Part shown: positions 1 to 10,841 of the stretch, piece after piece
How positions within the stretch are numbered: position 1 is the first letter of the stretch
Layout of the letters: every line of letters starts with the position of its first letter
DNA from: Doris montereyensis
Taxonomy: Eukaryota; Mollusca; Gastropoda; Nudibranchia; Dorididae
Reading direction: 5' to 3'
NCBI GenBank assembly: GCA_037039925.1
Contig: JAXRKP010000307.1
Coordinates: forward strand, 130,001 to 194,000
Length of the DNA: 64,000 nt
Notes under the pieces: generated by a model
What the model saw: only the letters and a program-made list of their open reading frames with translations
Told to the model about the DNA's origin: nothing
Database searches by the model: none
Translations under genes and position numbers: made by a program

Positions 1-219
1 TCGATGATTCCCTGAGGGGTGGGGGGGGCAGACGAAAAGTGATAGTGAGACATACTATTATACTGTGTAAAAATTGTATCATTTTAAATCCCAAGTTCAG
101 GGACGAACCATCCGAAACTTTCTCTGTGTCTGTTTCTCTCTGTGTCTTCCTCCCTTTCATCCTCCTCCTCTCTGTCTTGAGATCAGTACACATGATGAAC
201 GGGATAACTAGATATGAAA

Positions 220-221
<2 letters not shown>

Positions 222-287
<66 letters not shown>
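222..287. repeat. (CT)n microsatellite
   Basis: A pure CT dinucleotide run of about 66 bp, preceded by a CT-rich shoulder from about 121. Confidence 0.97.
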
Positions 288-288
<1 letters not shown>

Positions 289-860
289 TTTTCCCAGTCT
301 TGCGCATACACATTATACACAGAGCGCTTGTGAGATGACATTAAAAATGCGTATCTATTTAGCAACGAGCTGATCCCAAGTCACTAGTAATAGTATGGTA
401 TTATCAGCGATATCAATGCATGATTATATCTGTGAGTGTGTATGGGACGGGGTGTACTCAACGTGTGAGTTCTTCCAAAAGCACAGAGTCCTTCCTTCCT
501 TTGCCATGAGTACATGTGCCGTTTCCGTTGCTATATCATGTTATTTAGACCCTACTCTGGTTGTGTGTGACACTAGTGACAGTTCAACGCTGAATACTCT
601 ACATTTAAACTTTAAACATATTGAACAAAAGGGCGATGCTCCGATCCTTCAGTAGTTGTTGTTTGGTTGGGGTTTTTTTGTTATTTCTTTGTTTTATGAG
701 TTATACGAGAGGGAGGGAGGCGGAGGGGGGTACTATAAAACTACGGACCGAGAAAAAGAAAATCATTATCTCGTTTTTCACCCTTTCTGATACATACTTG
801 GATACAAATGCTTATTTCACTAACTCGTCATACACACACATACATACATACACACACATG

Positions 861-1140
<280 letters not shown>

Positions 1141-1256
1141 CGGAGATTCAATGAAAAATCAAACTGAAACTTATATTCCATCCAAATTCTATTATGCACG
1201 GAAATAGATCAAACTCAAAGATAAATGATAAGAGAAAGAAAGAATAAAGAAAGAAT

Positions 1257-1370
<114 letters not shown>

Positions 1371-2179
1371 AAGAGGGTGGCACACATGCGTACAACAAGA
1401 ACAACGTGGGGGGGGAGAATATAATTATTTTTTTTACAGAGAACAGCGACGAAGTTAAATGAACCAAGACACAGACTTGACGCTGTAAGAATGCTAAGGC
1501 AACGATATAGATTGAGAGTGCTTCATTAGAACTTGTACCGCGTCCATCAAAATATTATGCTATAAACTCAGGGTGAATTGACGGGCACTGGTAAGATGAA
1601 AGACACGTAACAAAGTGAAAGGAAAGGACGTAGAATCTACCAGCAACTCTTGCCAACCGCTCACATGGATTGAGGGAGGGTGGCGTAAAATAATCGAGAA
1701 ATTCAAGGAGGAATTATTATACAGAGGTAGGCTAACGGGTTTGAGATGAGACTGAAAATTTCAGTCAAATAGCAAATACAATAAAGTCATTAAAATGTCA
1801 CATGGGTTACGAGAAAATCCGTCTTAACAACAGCATTATAACCCCCCTCCCCCCAACAAAACACACACTCACCTTTACATTCACAACCATTCACGGAAAT
1901 CAACACGTACATGGTCGAATAAAACAAAGCTTATATTTACTGCAGTACTTGAAACAAAAATCAGTTTTTAAGCATTACAATTGAAAACCATGCTCTTGTA
2001 CAGAAAAGATCGATTAACATAAAACGTTTAAACAGTTCTAACATGAACTTTGATAAACACAGTACAATATTTTCTCCAATATTTTCAACATAATACAAAT
2101 CATGATACTCAATTAGTAAACCGTACGGATGAAAACGACAATGTTATCCCATCTAAATACAACTGTCACAACTTTTTGC

Positions 2180-2181
<2 letters not shown>

Positions 2182-2220
<39 letters not shown>
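2182..2220. repeat. (ATT)n microsatellite
   Basis: About 13 uninterrupted ATT units. Confidence 0.95.
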
Positions 2221-2759
2221 TTATTGACAGCAGGACGGTCACGATGTAGAACACAGATTAGCATGCGAGTGAATCCCCCGCACAACTGCTAAGCGTGCCC
2301 ATGTGAAAAGATGGTCCTATTTACGAAGCAAGATTTAGAGAATATGTACTACAAAGAAAAAATGCGGACAAATCGTCATTATCGGATGAACGGCTCGTGA
2401 AAATGCAAGGAAAACACGTGGCTCTCAAGAACAAGACGTGGCTTTTCTCCCTGCCGTTCTGTCTTTCCTTCCTTCTGCTCTTTGTTTTTTACCTTGAAAT
2501 TTGTACTTTTATTTACCGAGACTTTGTGCCTTATTTATTTTGTTTTTTGTATTTTTTAAATTTTACATAGAGAAATGATGAAAGAATGAGAATGAGGCGA
2601 AAAAAGCAAACAGTACAGAAAGACGAATAGTACAGAAAACAGGGCGAGAATTTTACATTCAAATATATTTTTGGTGGAGACGTTTCTGTATTTCCAAATT
2701 GTATTCATTTCTTTTAAAAAAGCTGACAATAATACTCAATATTTGAGCCGGGCAGTTAC

Positions 2760-2958
2760 TAATGAACAAGAAGACAAGAAGAGGGGGACGAATTGGGGTA
2801 GCAGTGGTCGTATATCATGAGAAGTAGAAAGTTAGGATCAGGCCAGAAAGAGAGTATATCATGAGAATGAGTTACTATGAACAAGAAGACAAGAAGAGGG
2901 GGGGCGAGTTTGGGTAGCAGTGGTTGTATATCATGAGAAGTAGAAAGTTAAGGTCAGG
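2760..2958. repeat. Imperfect direct duplication (~84 bp core)
   Basis: A block starting ATGAACAAGAAGACAAGAAG and ending in GTAGAAAGTTAGGATCAGG near 2843 recurs with a few substitutions at about 2875-2958. The spacing is about 115 bp. It is non-coding. Confidence 0.85.
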
Positions 2959-3017
2959 CAAGTCATAATTTTCTTCCTCTATCCTCTCCGACTGGAGACA
3001 GCCATTCCCCCGTTCCT

Positions 3018-3335
3018 ATGTGACTCAGTAGTCCAGAGGCAACGTGTCGATCTCTCAACCAAAAGGTAGTGGATTCGAGCCCCGCCGACGGTTGATAAAT
3101 TTTCTCGAGTTTTTTCGAGCAAATTCTACTCCCCTGGTCCGGGTAGGTGGATCGACACCTAGTCCCATCGGAGACGGACGATAAAAAGGAGGTCGTGTGT
3201 GCAGATCACAAGACTCTATGCACTTAAATATCCCATGGCTGTTTACAGGGCAGTCCGGGCAAAATTTAAAAAACTCTACCAAATACCCCGAGATCACCTC
3301 AGTTGTGGATGTGGTTAAAATCAAATCAAATATCC
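3018..3335 (+). mobile_element. SINE family A, copy 1
   Basis: The head looks like a tRNA, with a CAGTAGTCCAGAGGC A-box-like stretch and a GGATTCGAGCC B-box. The body contains CACCTAGTCCCATCGGAGAC and TGGCTGTTTACAGGGCAGT, and the 3' end is ATCAAATCAAAT. Closely similar copies lie at 16490-16800 and 50262-50548, with a 3' fragment at 53246-53330. Shared ends, pol III-like boxes and an A-rich simple tail identify a tRNA-derived SINE. Confidence 0.85.
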
Positions 3336-3426
3336 CTCATTCCTTCACCTTGCATCACCACCAGTCACTCAGTCCTCTCAATCTCACTCTGTGTTGCTTC
3401 CGTATAGCCATGTACATGTAGTAGGC

Positions 3427-4347
3427 TAGTTGTTCACAGCCACCGCTCCGCTCCTCATCATGAAAAATCAGGACAGAAACGTACGGGTCGTCCTTGTCCA
3501 CAGCCACCGCTCCGCTCCTCATCATGAAAAATCAGGACAGAAACGTACGGGTCGTCCTTGTCCACAGCAACCGCTCCGCTCCCACCTTAATTGTATATGC
3601 TGACACTTGAAGCATGGTGGCGCTTACAAGAAAGCGCACACATATTTCTTCTTTGGCAGTACAAAAGGAAATAGTATACCCAGAATCGTCGTTATTGGAT
3701 TCATCCTTATATTTATATGTCGTGAACGCAAGCAACGAGGAGAATTCAAACTACTACCAAGTACAAGCGGTCTCAGTCTGACCGCTTCACTTATCTTTTC
3801 CTCATCCATTTTGAGAACGCTAACGAGAGTGTTAGTTTTGTTTAATACCCCAAGTATTCTCACAAGCCACTTGTTACCACAGTATTTGAACCACATCTAT
3901 ATTATATGGCTGTATGTATCTCTTGTCATTTTTGTCGTACAGTGTTGTTCTCAGTCTGACCGCTTCAATTATCTTTTCCTCATCCATTTTGAGAACGCTA
4001 ACGAGAGTGCTAGTTTTGTTCAATTTGAGCTGCCTTCAGTTTCAATTCAAGTTTTATTTTAACACACTCCACCAATCCCTAAAACAACGACAACCGAGTC
4101 TAGAACACACACGTACGCACACACCAGCACACACCAACACGCACTGTCACACACAACCGACTCGTCCTCACAACCTGGAAAGCGTTTGACATGTTTGACG
4201 CACAAAAGTGAGGAGCGGTGAGGAGCGGAACGGTGAGGAGCGGACAGGTAGCTGTGGACAACTTAAATAATAGTTTATTATGTTTGACGCTTTCATCATC
4301 AATTTGTGATGAGAGGAACGGAGCGGAACGGTGGCTGTGGACAACTA
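3427..4347. mobile_element. Non-autonomous DNA element with ~25 bp terminal inverted repeats
   Basis: The left end TAGTTGTTCACAGCCACCG is matched in inverted orientation by CGGTGGCTGTGGACAACTA at 4347. Inside the left end is a 64 bp tandem duplication (from about 3434 and 3498, with a third partial unit). Further in, a ~75 bp direct duplication begins CTCAGTCTGACCGCTTCA (about 3773 and 3950). The right end has GAGGAGCGG-type subrepeats. No transposase is visible. The superfamily is undetermined and I found no clear target-site duplication. Confidence 0.75.
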
Positions 4348-4474
4348 ACCTTAGGCCAAGATCGACATGTGACTATGACTTCATTTAGGCCCCATTGACC
4401 TCAGATATGCTTGGCTGAAGTCTATCGCTTAAAATAGCAAACCAATGATAACAATCGTCTTAAAACACATTATT

Positions 4475-4856
4475 ATATTGGCCAATAGCTGGAAGAGTCA
4501 GTTGATTTTCGTCCAATCGTGAAAAGCAACACTCGCAGAGACGGAAAGTTTGACGAGTGCAAAAATCCGAATCGGTGTAAAAGAAGCGGTGTGTATGTGT
4601 TTGTGTGTGTGGCATTGATTGAACCCCGACTGACAGAAGCGGTAGTAAAACAAAATGCCTTCAGTTCGGACATGAGTACACCTTTGAGACATCAAATAAT
4701 TTGAGGTGGGCACAGTCAGATGTAAGCTTACACATTCATGAGGCGACTTGAAGCCATAAAGCCTGTTTACTTTCACGACAACATACAGTACAGCAAAGGT
4801 AACAACTTACTTCTGATTTATTTATCACCTGTCTAATTTAATTTGAGAAAGGAGAA
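4475..4856 (+). promoter_or_regulatory. Presumed 5' region of the TALE homeobox gene
   Basis: The stretch between the inverted-repeat element and the start codon has no open frame in phase with the gene. It carries a CCAAT-like ATTGGCCAATAG near 4477 and another CCAAT near 4511, with no obvious TATA box. CAAAG|GTAAC near 4798 could be a 5'-UTR donor, with an acceptor AG just before the ATG. Assignment rests on position only. Confidence 0.3.
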
Positions 4857-7195
4857 ATGGAACAACAAACATCAGCACGTGTCAGTGTCAGTGTCGATGA
4901 TTTGAATGACGGCCCTGGTGACGATCAAATAAATCTGGACTTGAAGTTAGATCTAGATGACGAAGTCAAAGAATATGTGAATTCTGAAACAAACCCCGAT
5001 GCTGACATAAAGGAGACAGAACCCCCCGCGGCGGGGCAAGATATAGATCAAGAGTCGCAGAGAGAAACCACTGTGCGGGAAACTAGCTCCTCTCTACTTG
5101 ATGCTGTTGTCAAACATGAGAAAAACTGTGAGAATGATTTGGATTCTACCATCGCAATGTGCAACATATTTAGATCAGAAGGGGAAACGCATGACAACAT
5201 ATCAGACAGAAATTCTCCAGAGGATAACAGGGGAGAAATACTTATCACTGATTTAGATTCTTTGTCATGTCACATGAAATTTGACACTAAAAAGAAAGCC
5301 CACTTGACTTTGAAACTTCAGATCAAAATGATTGTATAACTAACTTGTCTAATATTAGAAATAATGAGTCCCCTCAAGTGGTTATTCTTGATTTAGAACC
5401 GCAAGATGATTATGTGTCAGATTTCCTCAACAGGGGGAGTGAAAGCATGGACAAAAATGAGGAGGAAAATGAACTGTTCAGTTCAATGAGTACAGAACAA
5501 ATACAGACAACTGCAAGTGAAAGTTTTTGTTTTATCAATGAATCAACGAAAGAAATATGTAGTGATGAAGATAATTTACTCCAGAATCAAAATGAGGGGA
5601 TCTACTCTCCTGAATTTGTCAGAGAGAAAAATTTCATTCAGACTTGCACACCTCTCCAATATTGTTTCATGACTTAAATTATGAATTTGAACATGTACAG
5701 TCAAAACCCTTTGATAGAGCAGATAACACTGAGACAGATTGTGATTCACTTTTCTACATTCCTCAAAGCTATCCTCAAAAGAAGGATGAGTCTGGAAGAA
5801 TGCTGAATGACAATTATTCATACCCATCTCCAAAAATGTCACTGAATCCAAATTCTGAAACAGACTTTGGTGTCCAATGTTATGACTTTTCAGTTAATGA
5901 TAGTGGATTTTTTGATACATCGCACATTTCTTCTGAGAATACTGAGCCCTACGATTTGAGGACATCAGATTTTTCTGTCAAAACAGCAAAATGCAATTTA
6001 AATGGACAATACTTTGATAACCTCAGTTCAGTTCACAGTGAAAACCAGCCCAGCCGTTTTAAGCTATCGGGTCACTTTGTGAAACCCCTTGAAAGTCACC
6101 TGGTGACAGAGGGTATTTCACCAATCTCCCTTTGGGACCATACTGTTATACCAATAACTCCAGCCCCTCAATCACAAATCATCTATTATACAAACAGCCT
6201 GTGATGGAAATTGAGCATCCTACACACAGAGTATTCCGCCATACTCAGATTTGTCAGACTCTTGCTCACTTCCTGTATATCCAGAGTGGAATTCTTGGAA
6301 CAACGGACATCAGGAGCTGAATCTCAATACCATACCACCACCTCCGTACATCAACTCTCACTTGCCACAAGCTAAACATAGCTGGCATAGTGATTGCAAC
6401 AAAAAGAGAAAGTGCCGAAGTGTACCGTGAATGCCTAAAGCCAGCTGTAACAGACAATGATAGTGAAGAAACTGAGGATGCAGATGAATTTGATGATGTG
6501 CCAATATTTTTCAGTGCATCTTCAAATTTTGTCAATGGATGTGAACAGTGGTCATCCCATTCAGTCTCGTCCCATCCGACCTCATGTTTCAGTGAAGGTA
6601 CTCCAGGATCTCAATTTGGCTCAGAGAACCTGACACCATCCCCCTGTGCATCAAACACACACTCTGACACCAGTAGTCTTTATTCACCATCACAAATGTC
6701 TTCTACTTGCTGCCAACTAGTGGAGGAAAAAATGGAAACTGCTTTATGCAGTATGAATTAGGGAAAGGTCCCAAACTTCCTTACCCTTCAATGGCAGACA
6801 TGATGCGGAACTCGCTCCAACTCCACCAAGCCTTCAGGGATGACAGTGAAACAAATTCTCACTGACACTGTGTCACAAGGAGGTCGTTTTCGCAAAAACC
6901 AGATTCAGTCAGACACAATTTCAACCTCCACGACCAAAGGCACTCGTTATAAGAAAAAGTGGACTTTGAACTCCAAAAAACTCAGTCCGGCCCTGTAGGC
7001 GACCTTTGCATCAATTTGGATGGCCTTGAGGAAACAGAACAGAATCATGGGGGTCCAAGGCGCCACAACGAGCCTCTTAAACAGCATGCTATTAATATAA
7101 TGTCACAGTGGTATGAGGAGCACTTGGATAACCCTTACCCTACCAAGGCAGACAAGATCAAAATGGCTACAGATGGGGGCATCTCGGTCACACAG
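4857..7195 (+). CDS. TALE homeobox gene, exon 1 (acidic N-terminus and homeodomain helices 1-2)
   Basis: Coding signal persists for 2.3 kb but moves through all three frames: 4857-5290, 5294-5628, 5632-6200, 6236-6395, 6390-6755, 6755-6850, 6855-6977 and 6978-7195. The transitions near 5289-5293, 5627-5631, 6395, 6730 and 6977 coincide with runs of five or six A. The last ~50 codons carry helix 1, the PYP loop and helix 2. The donor is CACAG|GTAAGA. Confidence 0.82.
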
Positions 7196-9908
7196 GTAAG
7201 AATATTTCTCATGTAATTTTCTGTTTTAGTGCCTATGTATATGAGGTAGGAGGGGACAGATTTTGTTCTTGTACTTAGTGTTAAAGATCTTTTAAAATAT
7301 ATGGTATATATATATATATATATGAAGGGTTCCATCACAATACGTGGCATACAGTGCAACACGGTTATCTAACTCCTTCGGGTCGGGTCAATGAGTTTGA
7401 TAAAGCCATGAATTCAAGATTTCCGTGTCGGATGTTTTTCATAAAATAAGGGGCTACAAAACAAAAGGATGCAACTCTTGGATATCGTGATACTGATGAG
7501 TGTCATTCATCCCATCCCCGCATCACCAATCACATTCCCATATCAGTCGTTTCTGGCATACACTATGGAACAGGCCATGAAAGACGGGGAGTTTATTTAA
7601 TGAAGGCGCATATATTATCGGCATCGTATCAGGGCATAACTGCACTAAACACCAAGCTGCTTTTTCAAGAGGATAGGCCTTTGATAAGAGGAGAAATAAA
7701 ACCCAACAAAGTGTATAGCCCGAAGACCTATTCCCCTAGCCACACACAACTTTTCCATATCCACATTACCCCCAAAGAATGTTGCCTTGTACATGTATAA
7801 TCAACAGGGCTAAGTGGCTTTTTCCTGCGTAAAATTCCAAAATTATAGTATTTTTTATATTTTGTTTACATTTTATGAGAGTTCGGTAGTTCAAGATTTC
7901 CACATTGGGGTTTGAAAAAAGCATGTTGCGGATACAAAGAAAATGGAGGGATTGAAAACAGACCTAGAGAAGAGTTTGAGATAGCCATGAATTTGATTTT
8001 TTTTTGTATTCGAGATTCGCATGCTGCATTGTAGACCAAAATTGGGGGGGGGATAGTTAATGTCCCTGTGATATATACAGTGCAATCCCCCGATAACGAC
8101 ATCTCCGAATAACGACAATCCCCTGATAGCAACATGGATCCCTGGTCCCGTTTTTTTGTTGCTATATATCATTAGTAAAAAAACCTCCGAATAGCGACGT
8201 GAAACCTCCCAATAACGACATAAGTCTAACCGCAAACACTACATTTGACATGAAAATTTGATCAATATTGACAAAATTGAGACGTATTCTTAGCAATGAA
8301 AACACTTCTTTTCGACCAATGACAACGTGTGAAACCCCATGTTCTTAGCCAATGAAAACACTTCTTTTTCGGCCAATGACAATGCTACAGCAAGTGCTTC
8401 AAATGTTCCTATTACTGACGCGGCGACTGAGGAGCTGACTGCCCTGTTGAGCCAAATAGACGACATTGACATTAGTCCCGATGAGTATGTCAACATTGAC
8501 GAAGACTTAGCAGTGAACGGTGGGGTATCTGTTGATACCATTATTGACAGCATCAAAGAAAGAGAGCAGCAACTTGACGATGATGACGCAGACGACGACC
8601 TAACCTGACCCACTTGTGACAGGCAGTGATGCGCACACGGCACTACAAACCCTAAAACGTTTCGCCCTGCAACACAAAGATGGTGACTGGTTATTTGGCT
8701 TGCTGTTTGAGATGGACGAGCAAGTGGCACACATGGTTAACAGCTCCAAGGTGCAGTCTGGCATAAGAGATTATTTCTCCATCTCTGAGGGTACCAAGGC
8801 CGTGACAACCAGCTAGTAAACCCATCTGCTGGCTCTACCAACCCCACCCCCAACACACCGGCCCTTTTCAGGGCCCCACCACATCTTCCCAATTGACTAG
8901 CCTCACTCGTAACGCCCCCTTTCGCCGCCATTTTGAAAAATTCTGAATAACGACATCCCCCGATAACGACATGATTGTTCGGTCCCGAGCGATGTCGTTA
9001 TCGGGGATTGCACTGTATATTGTTGAAATCTCTACCTGTTAACAGTTTCCTTTTTTCACAAAAAACGCAATTCATTTTGTTTATTTCCGCTTGACAATTT
9101 GACATTTCGTCACAAAACACATCATAGGCCAATGATTGTATTTCACAAAACACCATATATTCATTCTCAGCCAATCAAAACAAAACAAATTACAAACATC
9201 CGGCCACCAGCTGTGCAAATATTTTTTAATGATGGGCATTATGGCTGCTTTGAATTTTGGGGGTCTACGTTTTTTATGACCCAACACACCATGAACATGT
9301 TTGATGATTGATTCAATATTGTTTGTTTTCTGTTTTCTTCTCTCTTCTTTACATTTTTGTTTTCCTTTTTTCTGGATATATCACATTTTATGAAGAACAC
9401 ATGATGGATTTTTTTTTCGCATTTTTAAATATATTTTTTTATGAAATAAATTAAAGCTTTGATTCTAAGAAAAGTACACACATGTATGTCTCATTCAAGT
9501 CGTTATCACTGTTAGACATCCTCTGTCTGTGACACATTAAGATTAGAGTTGTTCATCTGACAAATCATGAACATATGAGTAATACATTTTTAAAAAACTT
9601 TTCTTCCTTTTGAGACAGTGTAGTTTGCCTTCTATATTAAACATGATCTGTTTCTTTGATGTTCAATTTATACAGTATTCATAAATTTTTCTTCCACTTT
9701 GCAAAGGTGAAATCATGGTTTGCCAACAAACGAAACCGCACAAACAACACCAAGCCAAAGGTCCAGAAAAAGCAATGGAGGAAAAGTTGAAAAAGAGTTG
9801 TTCAAGGACATCACCTGCAACCGAACCATGCCGTTGGCAGAAAATTCTCACATTATCAAACAGCTGTCTGGAATAATCCAAACTTGTCATTCTAAGCATG
9901 GTAACTAG
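4857..9908 (+). CDS. TALE-class homeobox transcription factor (two exons, multiple frame breaks)
   Basis: Predicted DNA-binding transcription factor. Exon 1 (4857-7195) encodes ~780 residues, mostly acidic and Ser/Asn-rich with no recognised domain, followed by most of a homeodomain. Exon 2 (9707-9908) supplies the recognition helix. TALE diagnostics are the three-residue loop with NPYPTKADK between helices 1 and 2 and VKSWFANKRNR in helix 3 (W48, F49, N51, R53 conserved; A at position 50). The intron follows the TQ codon pair with GTAAGA and AG borders, phase 0. No Meis, Pbx-A or Iro-box motif was seen, so it is not a standard vertebrate TALE family; a spiralian-specific expanded TALE gene is my inference. 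Coding continuity needs frame changes near 5290, 5629, 6200-6236 (one or two), 6395, 6730-6755, 6850, 6977 and 9770. Most lie in A-runs and fit one missing base. Start chosen at the first ATG of the acidic frame (GAAATGG context). Confidence 0.82.
8078..9015 (+). mobile_element. Non-autonomous pogo/Tigger-like DNA transposon
   Basis: The element is bounded by CAGTGCAATCCCC and its inverted copy GGGGATTGCACTG and flanked by TA dinucleotides (8076-8077 and 9016-9017), the TA duplication typical of Tc1/mariner-pogo elements. Subterminal GATAACGAC motifs recur at both ends. At 938 bp it is much shorter than an autonomous Tigger, but it keeps a coding remnant resembling a transposase tail. Confidence 0.88.
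8339..8816 (+). pseudogene. C-terminal remnant of a Tigger/pogo-type transposase
   Basis: Two adjacent frames (8339-8608, and about 8604-8816 in another frame) encode an acidic stretch ending QLDDDDADDD, then a helical tail with DAHTALQTLKRFALQ and a QSGIRDYFS-like end. Tigger/pogo/JRK transposases typically end in an acidic linker plus a short helical region. The DDE catalytic core and N-terminal CENP-B-like helix-turn-helix regions are absent, so it cannot be an active transposase. Family assignment comes from this pattern plus the flanking inverted repeats. Confidence 0.65.
9050..9482 (+). repeat. Dispersed repeat E, copy 1
   Basis: This stretch is alignable by eye with 55850-56175. Shared landmarks are CCAGCTGTGCAAAT, ACACCATGAA, TTGTTTGTTTTCTGTTTTC and the 3' end TTGATTCTAAGAAAAGTACA. 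It is diverged, non-coding and of unknown class. Confidence 0.65.
9707..9908 (+). CDS. TALE homeobox gene, exon 2 (recognition helix and C-terminus)
   Basis: It starts after TTGCAAAG and encodes VKSWFANKRNRTNN and a basic KPKVQKK stretch. The uncorrected frame stops at 9790. The neighbouring frame, entered near the A-run at 9766-9770, continues as a protein-like sequence to TAG at 9906-9908. I favour 9908 as the true end because every exon-1 transition behaves the same way. Confidence 0.75.
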
Positions 9909-10633
9909 CTGTCAAAATAGTTTCTTTTTCCTGGTCATTAATTGTTTGATATAATATTTACTCGTTTTGCGATTTGCTATCTATTAATTCTAACAGTTTT
10001 GGATTTTGGTTTATTCTTTTGTGTGTGTGTGTATAGGTGTGTCTATTTCATTAATTCGTGTTTTGAAAGAGGATGATGAATGATGTGGGTTGTTGGCACA
10101 GATGATGGTCATGGAAATGGCAATTACGGTGGAAACAAAGAAATGTCAAGAAACCTTACTTCTTCTCTCATTGAGTGTATATAATTGGCTTTCTTTTATT
10201 TTATTTTTTCATTTGTGTCTCCATTGAATTGGATACAGTCCGTGCCGCCTATATGCATACCATCTTCAAACACGCTTCAGACTAAAGCACAAAAACTTAC
10301 TAGTACTGATATTTTGCTATATAAACTACACATGAATAAGCACAGTCACTTTAGTCTTAGGCACGCTCCAATTCATGGCATGACTCTAATAAATTACCGG
10401 TACATGAAAGGTCTGGACCACCGAGATCTTGAGAAAAGACATGATTTCATTGATTAACCCATAGAATCTATCTCTTGGATTGGTTGGATCTGGATACATG
10501 CGAAGGCTTGCATTTGCGTGCATGACCTCAGGCCTTGAGTTTACCTGGTCACTTTGTTAGCAAGCAATACAACAGTGTAATCAATACACCAAGGTGCAAA
10601 CCCCTCCATACCTGCCTTGACTGCTGAGTGGAC

Positions 10634-10841
10634 CAATGTTCCCTCTAAGCTGTGCATGCGCTAACCAGGAGAAAAGGTGCGCACAGTTGGGAAATGTCTG
10701 CACACACACCAATGAAAGATAAATGCACACATAACTTTTTTTTTAAATCTTCATTTGCACACATTTTTGATTTTTTCATCAAACTTTGCACAACATCAAA
10801 AATGTACGCACACCGACTACAAAAAATTAGAGGCAACGTTG
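10634..10841. mobile_element. hAT-like MITE H, copy 1
   Basis: The ends CAATGTTCCCTCTAAGC and TTAGAGGCAACGTTG are imperfect inverted repeats. The interior is rich in GCACACA motifs and has a T-rich centre. A second copy lies at 34031-34243. A target-site duplication for this copy is not clear. Confidence 0.7.

Larger units (their letters stand above)
7196..9706 (+). other. Intron splitting the homeodomain
   Basis: The intron has GTAAGA at the 5' end and a TTTGCAAAG acceptor at the 3' end, and joins the VTQ codons to VKSWF in phase 0. It contains a short (TA)n near 7306, a pogo/Tigger relic (8078-9015) and one copy of dispersed repeat E (about 9060-9480). Confidence 0.85.

Noticed and set aside
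3607..4062. 151-codon + strand open frame
   Set aside because: It lies wholly inside the inverted-repeat element, spans its internal duplication and has no protein-like features.
5048..5248. Minus-strand and alternate-frame open reading frames across the homeobox exon
   Set aside because: They are shadows of the acidic coding region; only the relay of + strand frames leads continuously to the homeodomain.
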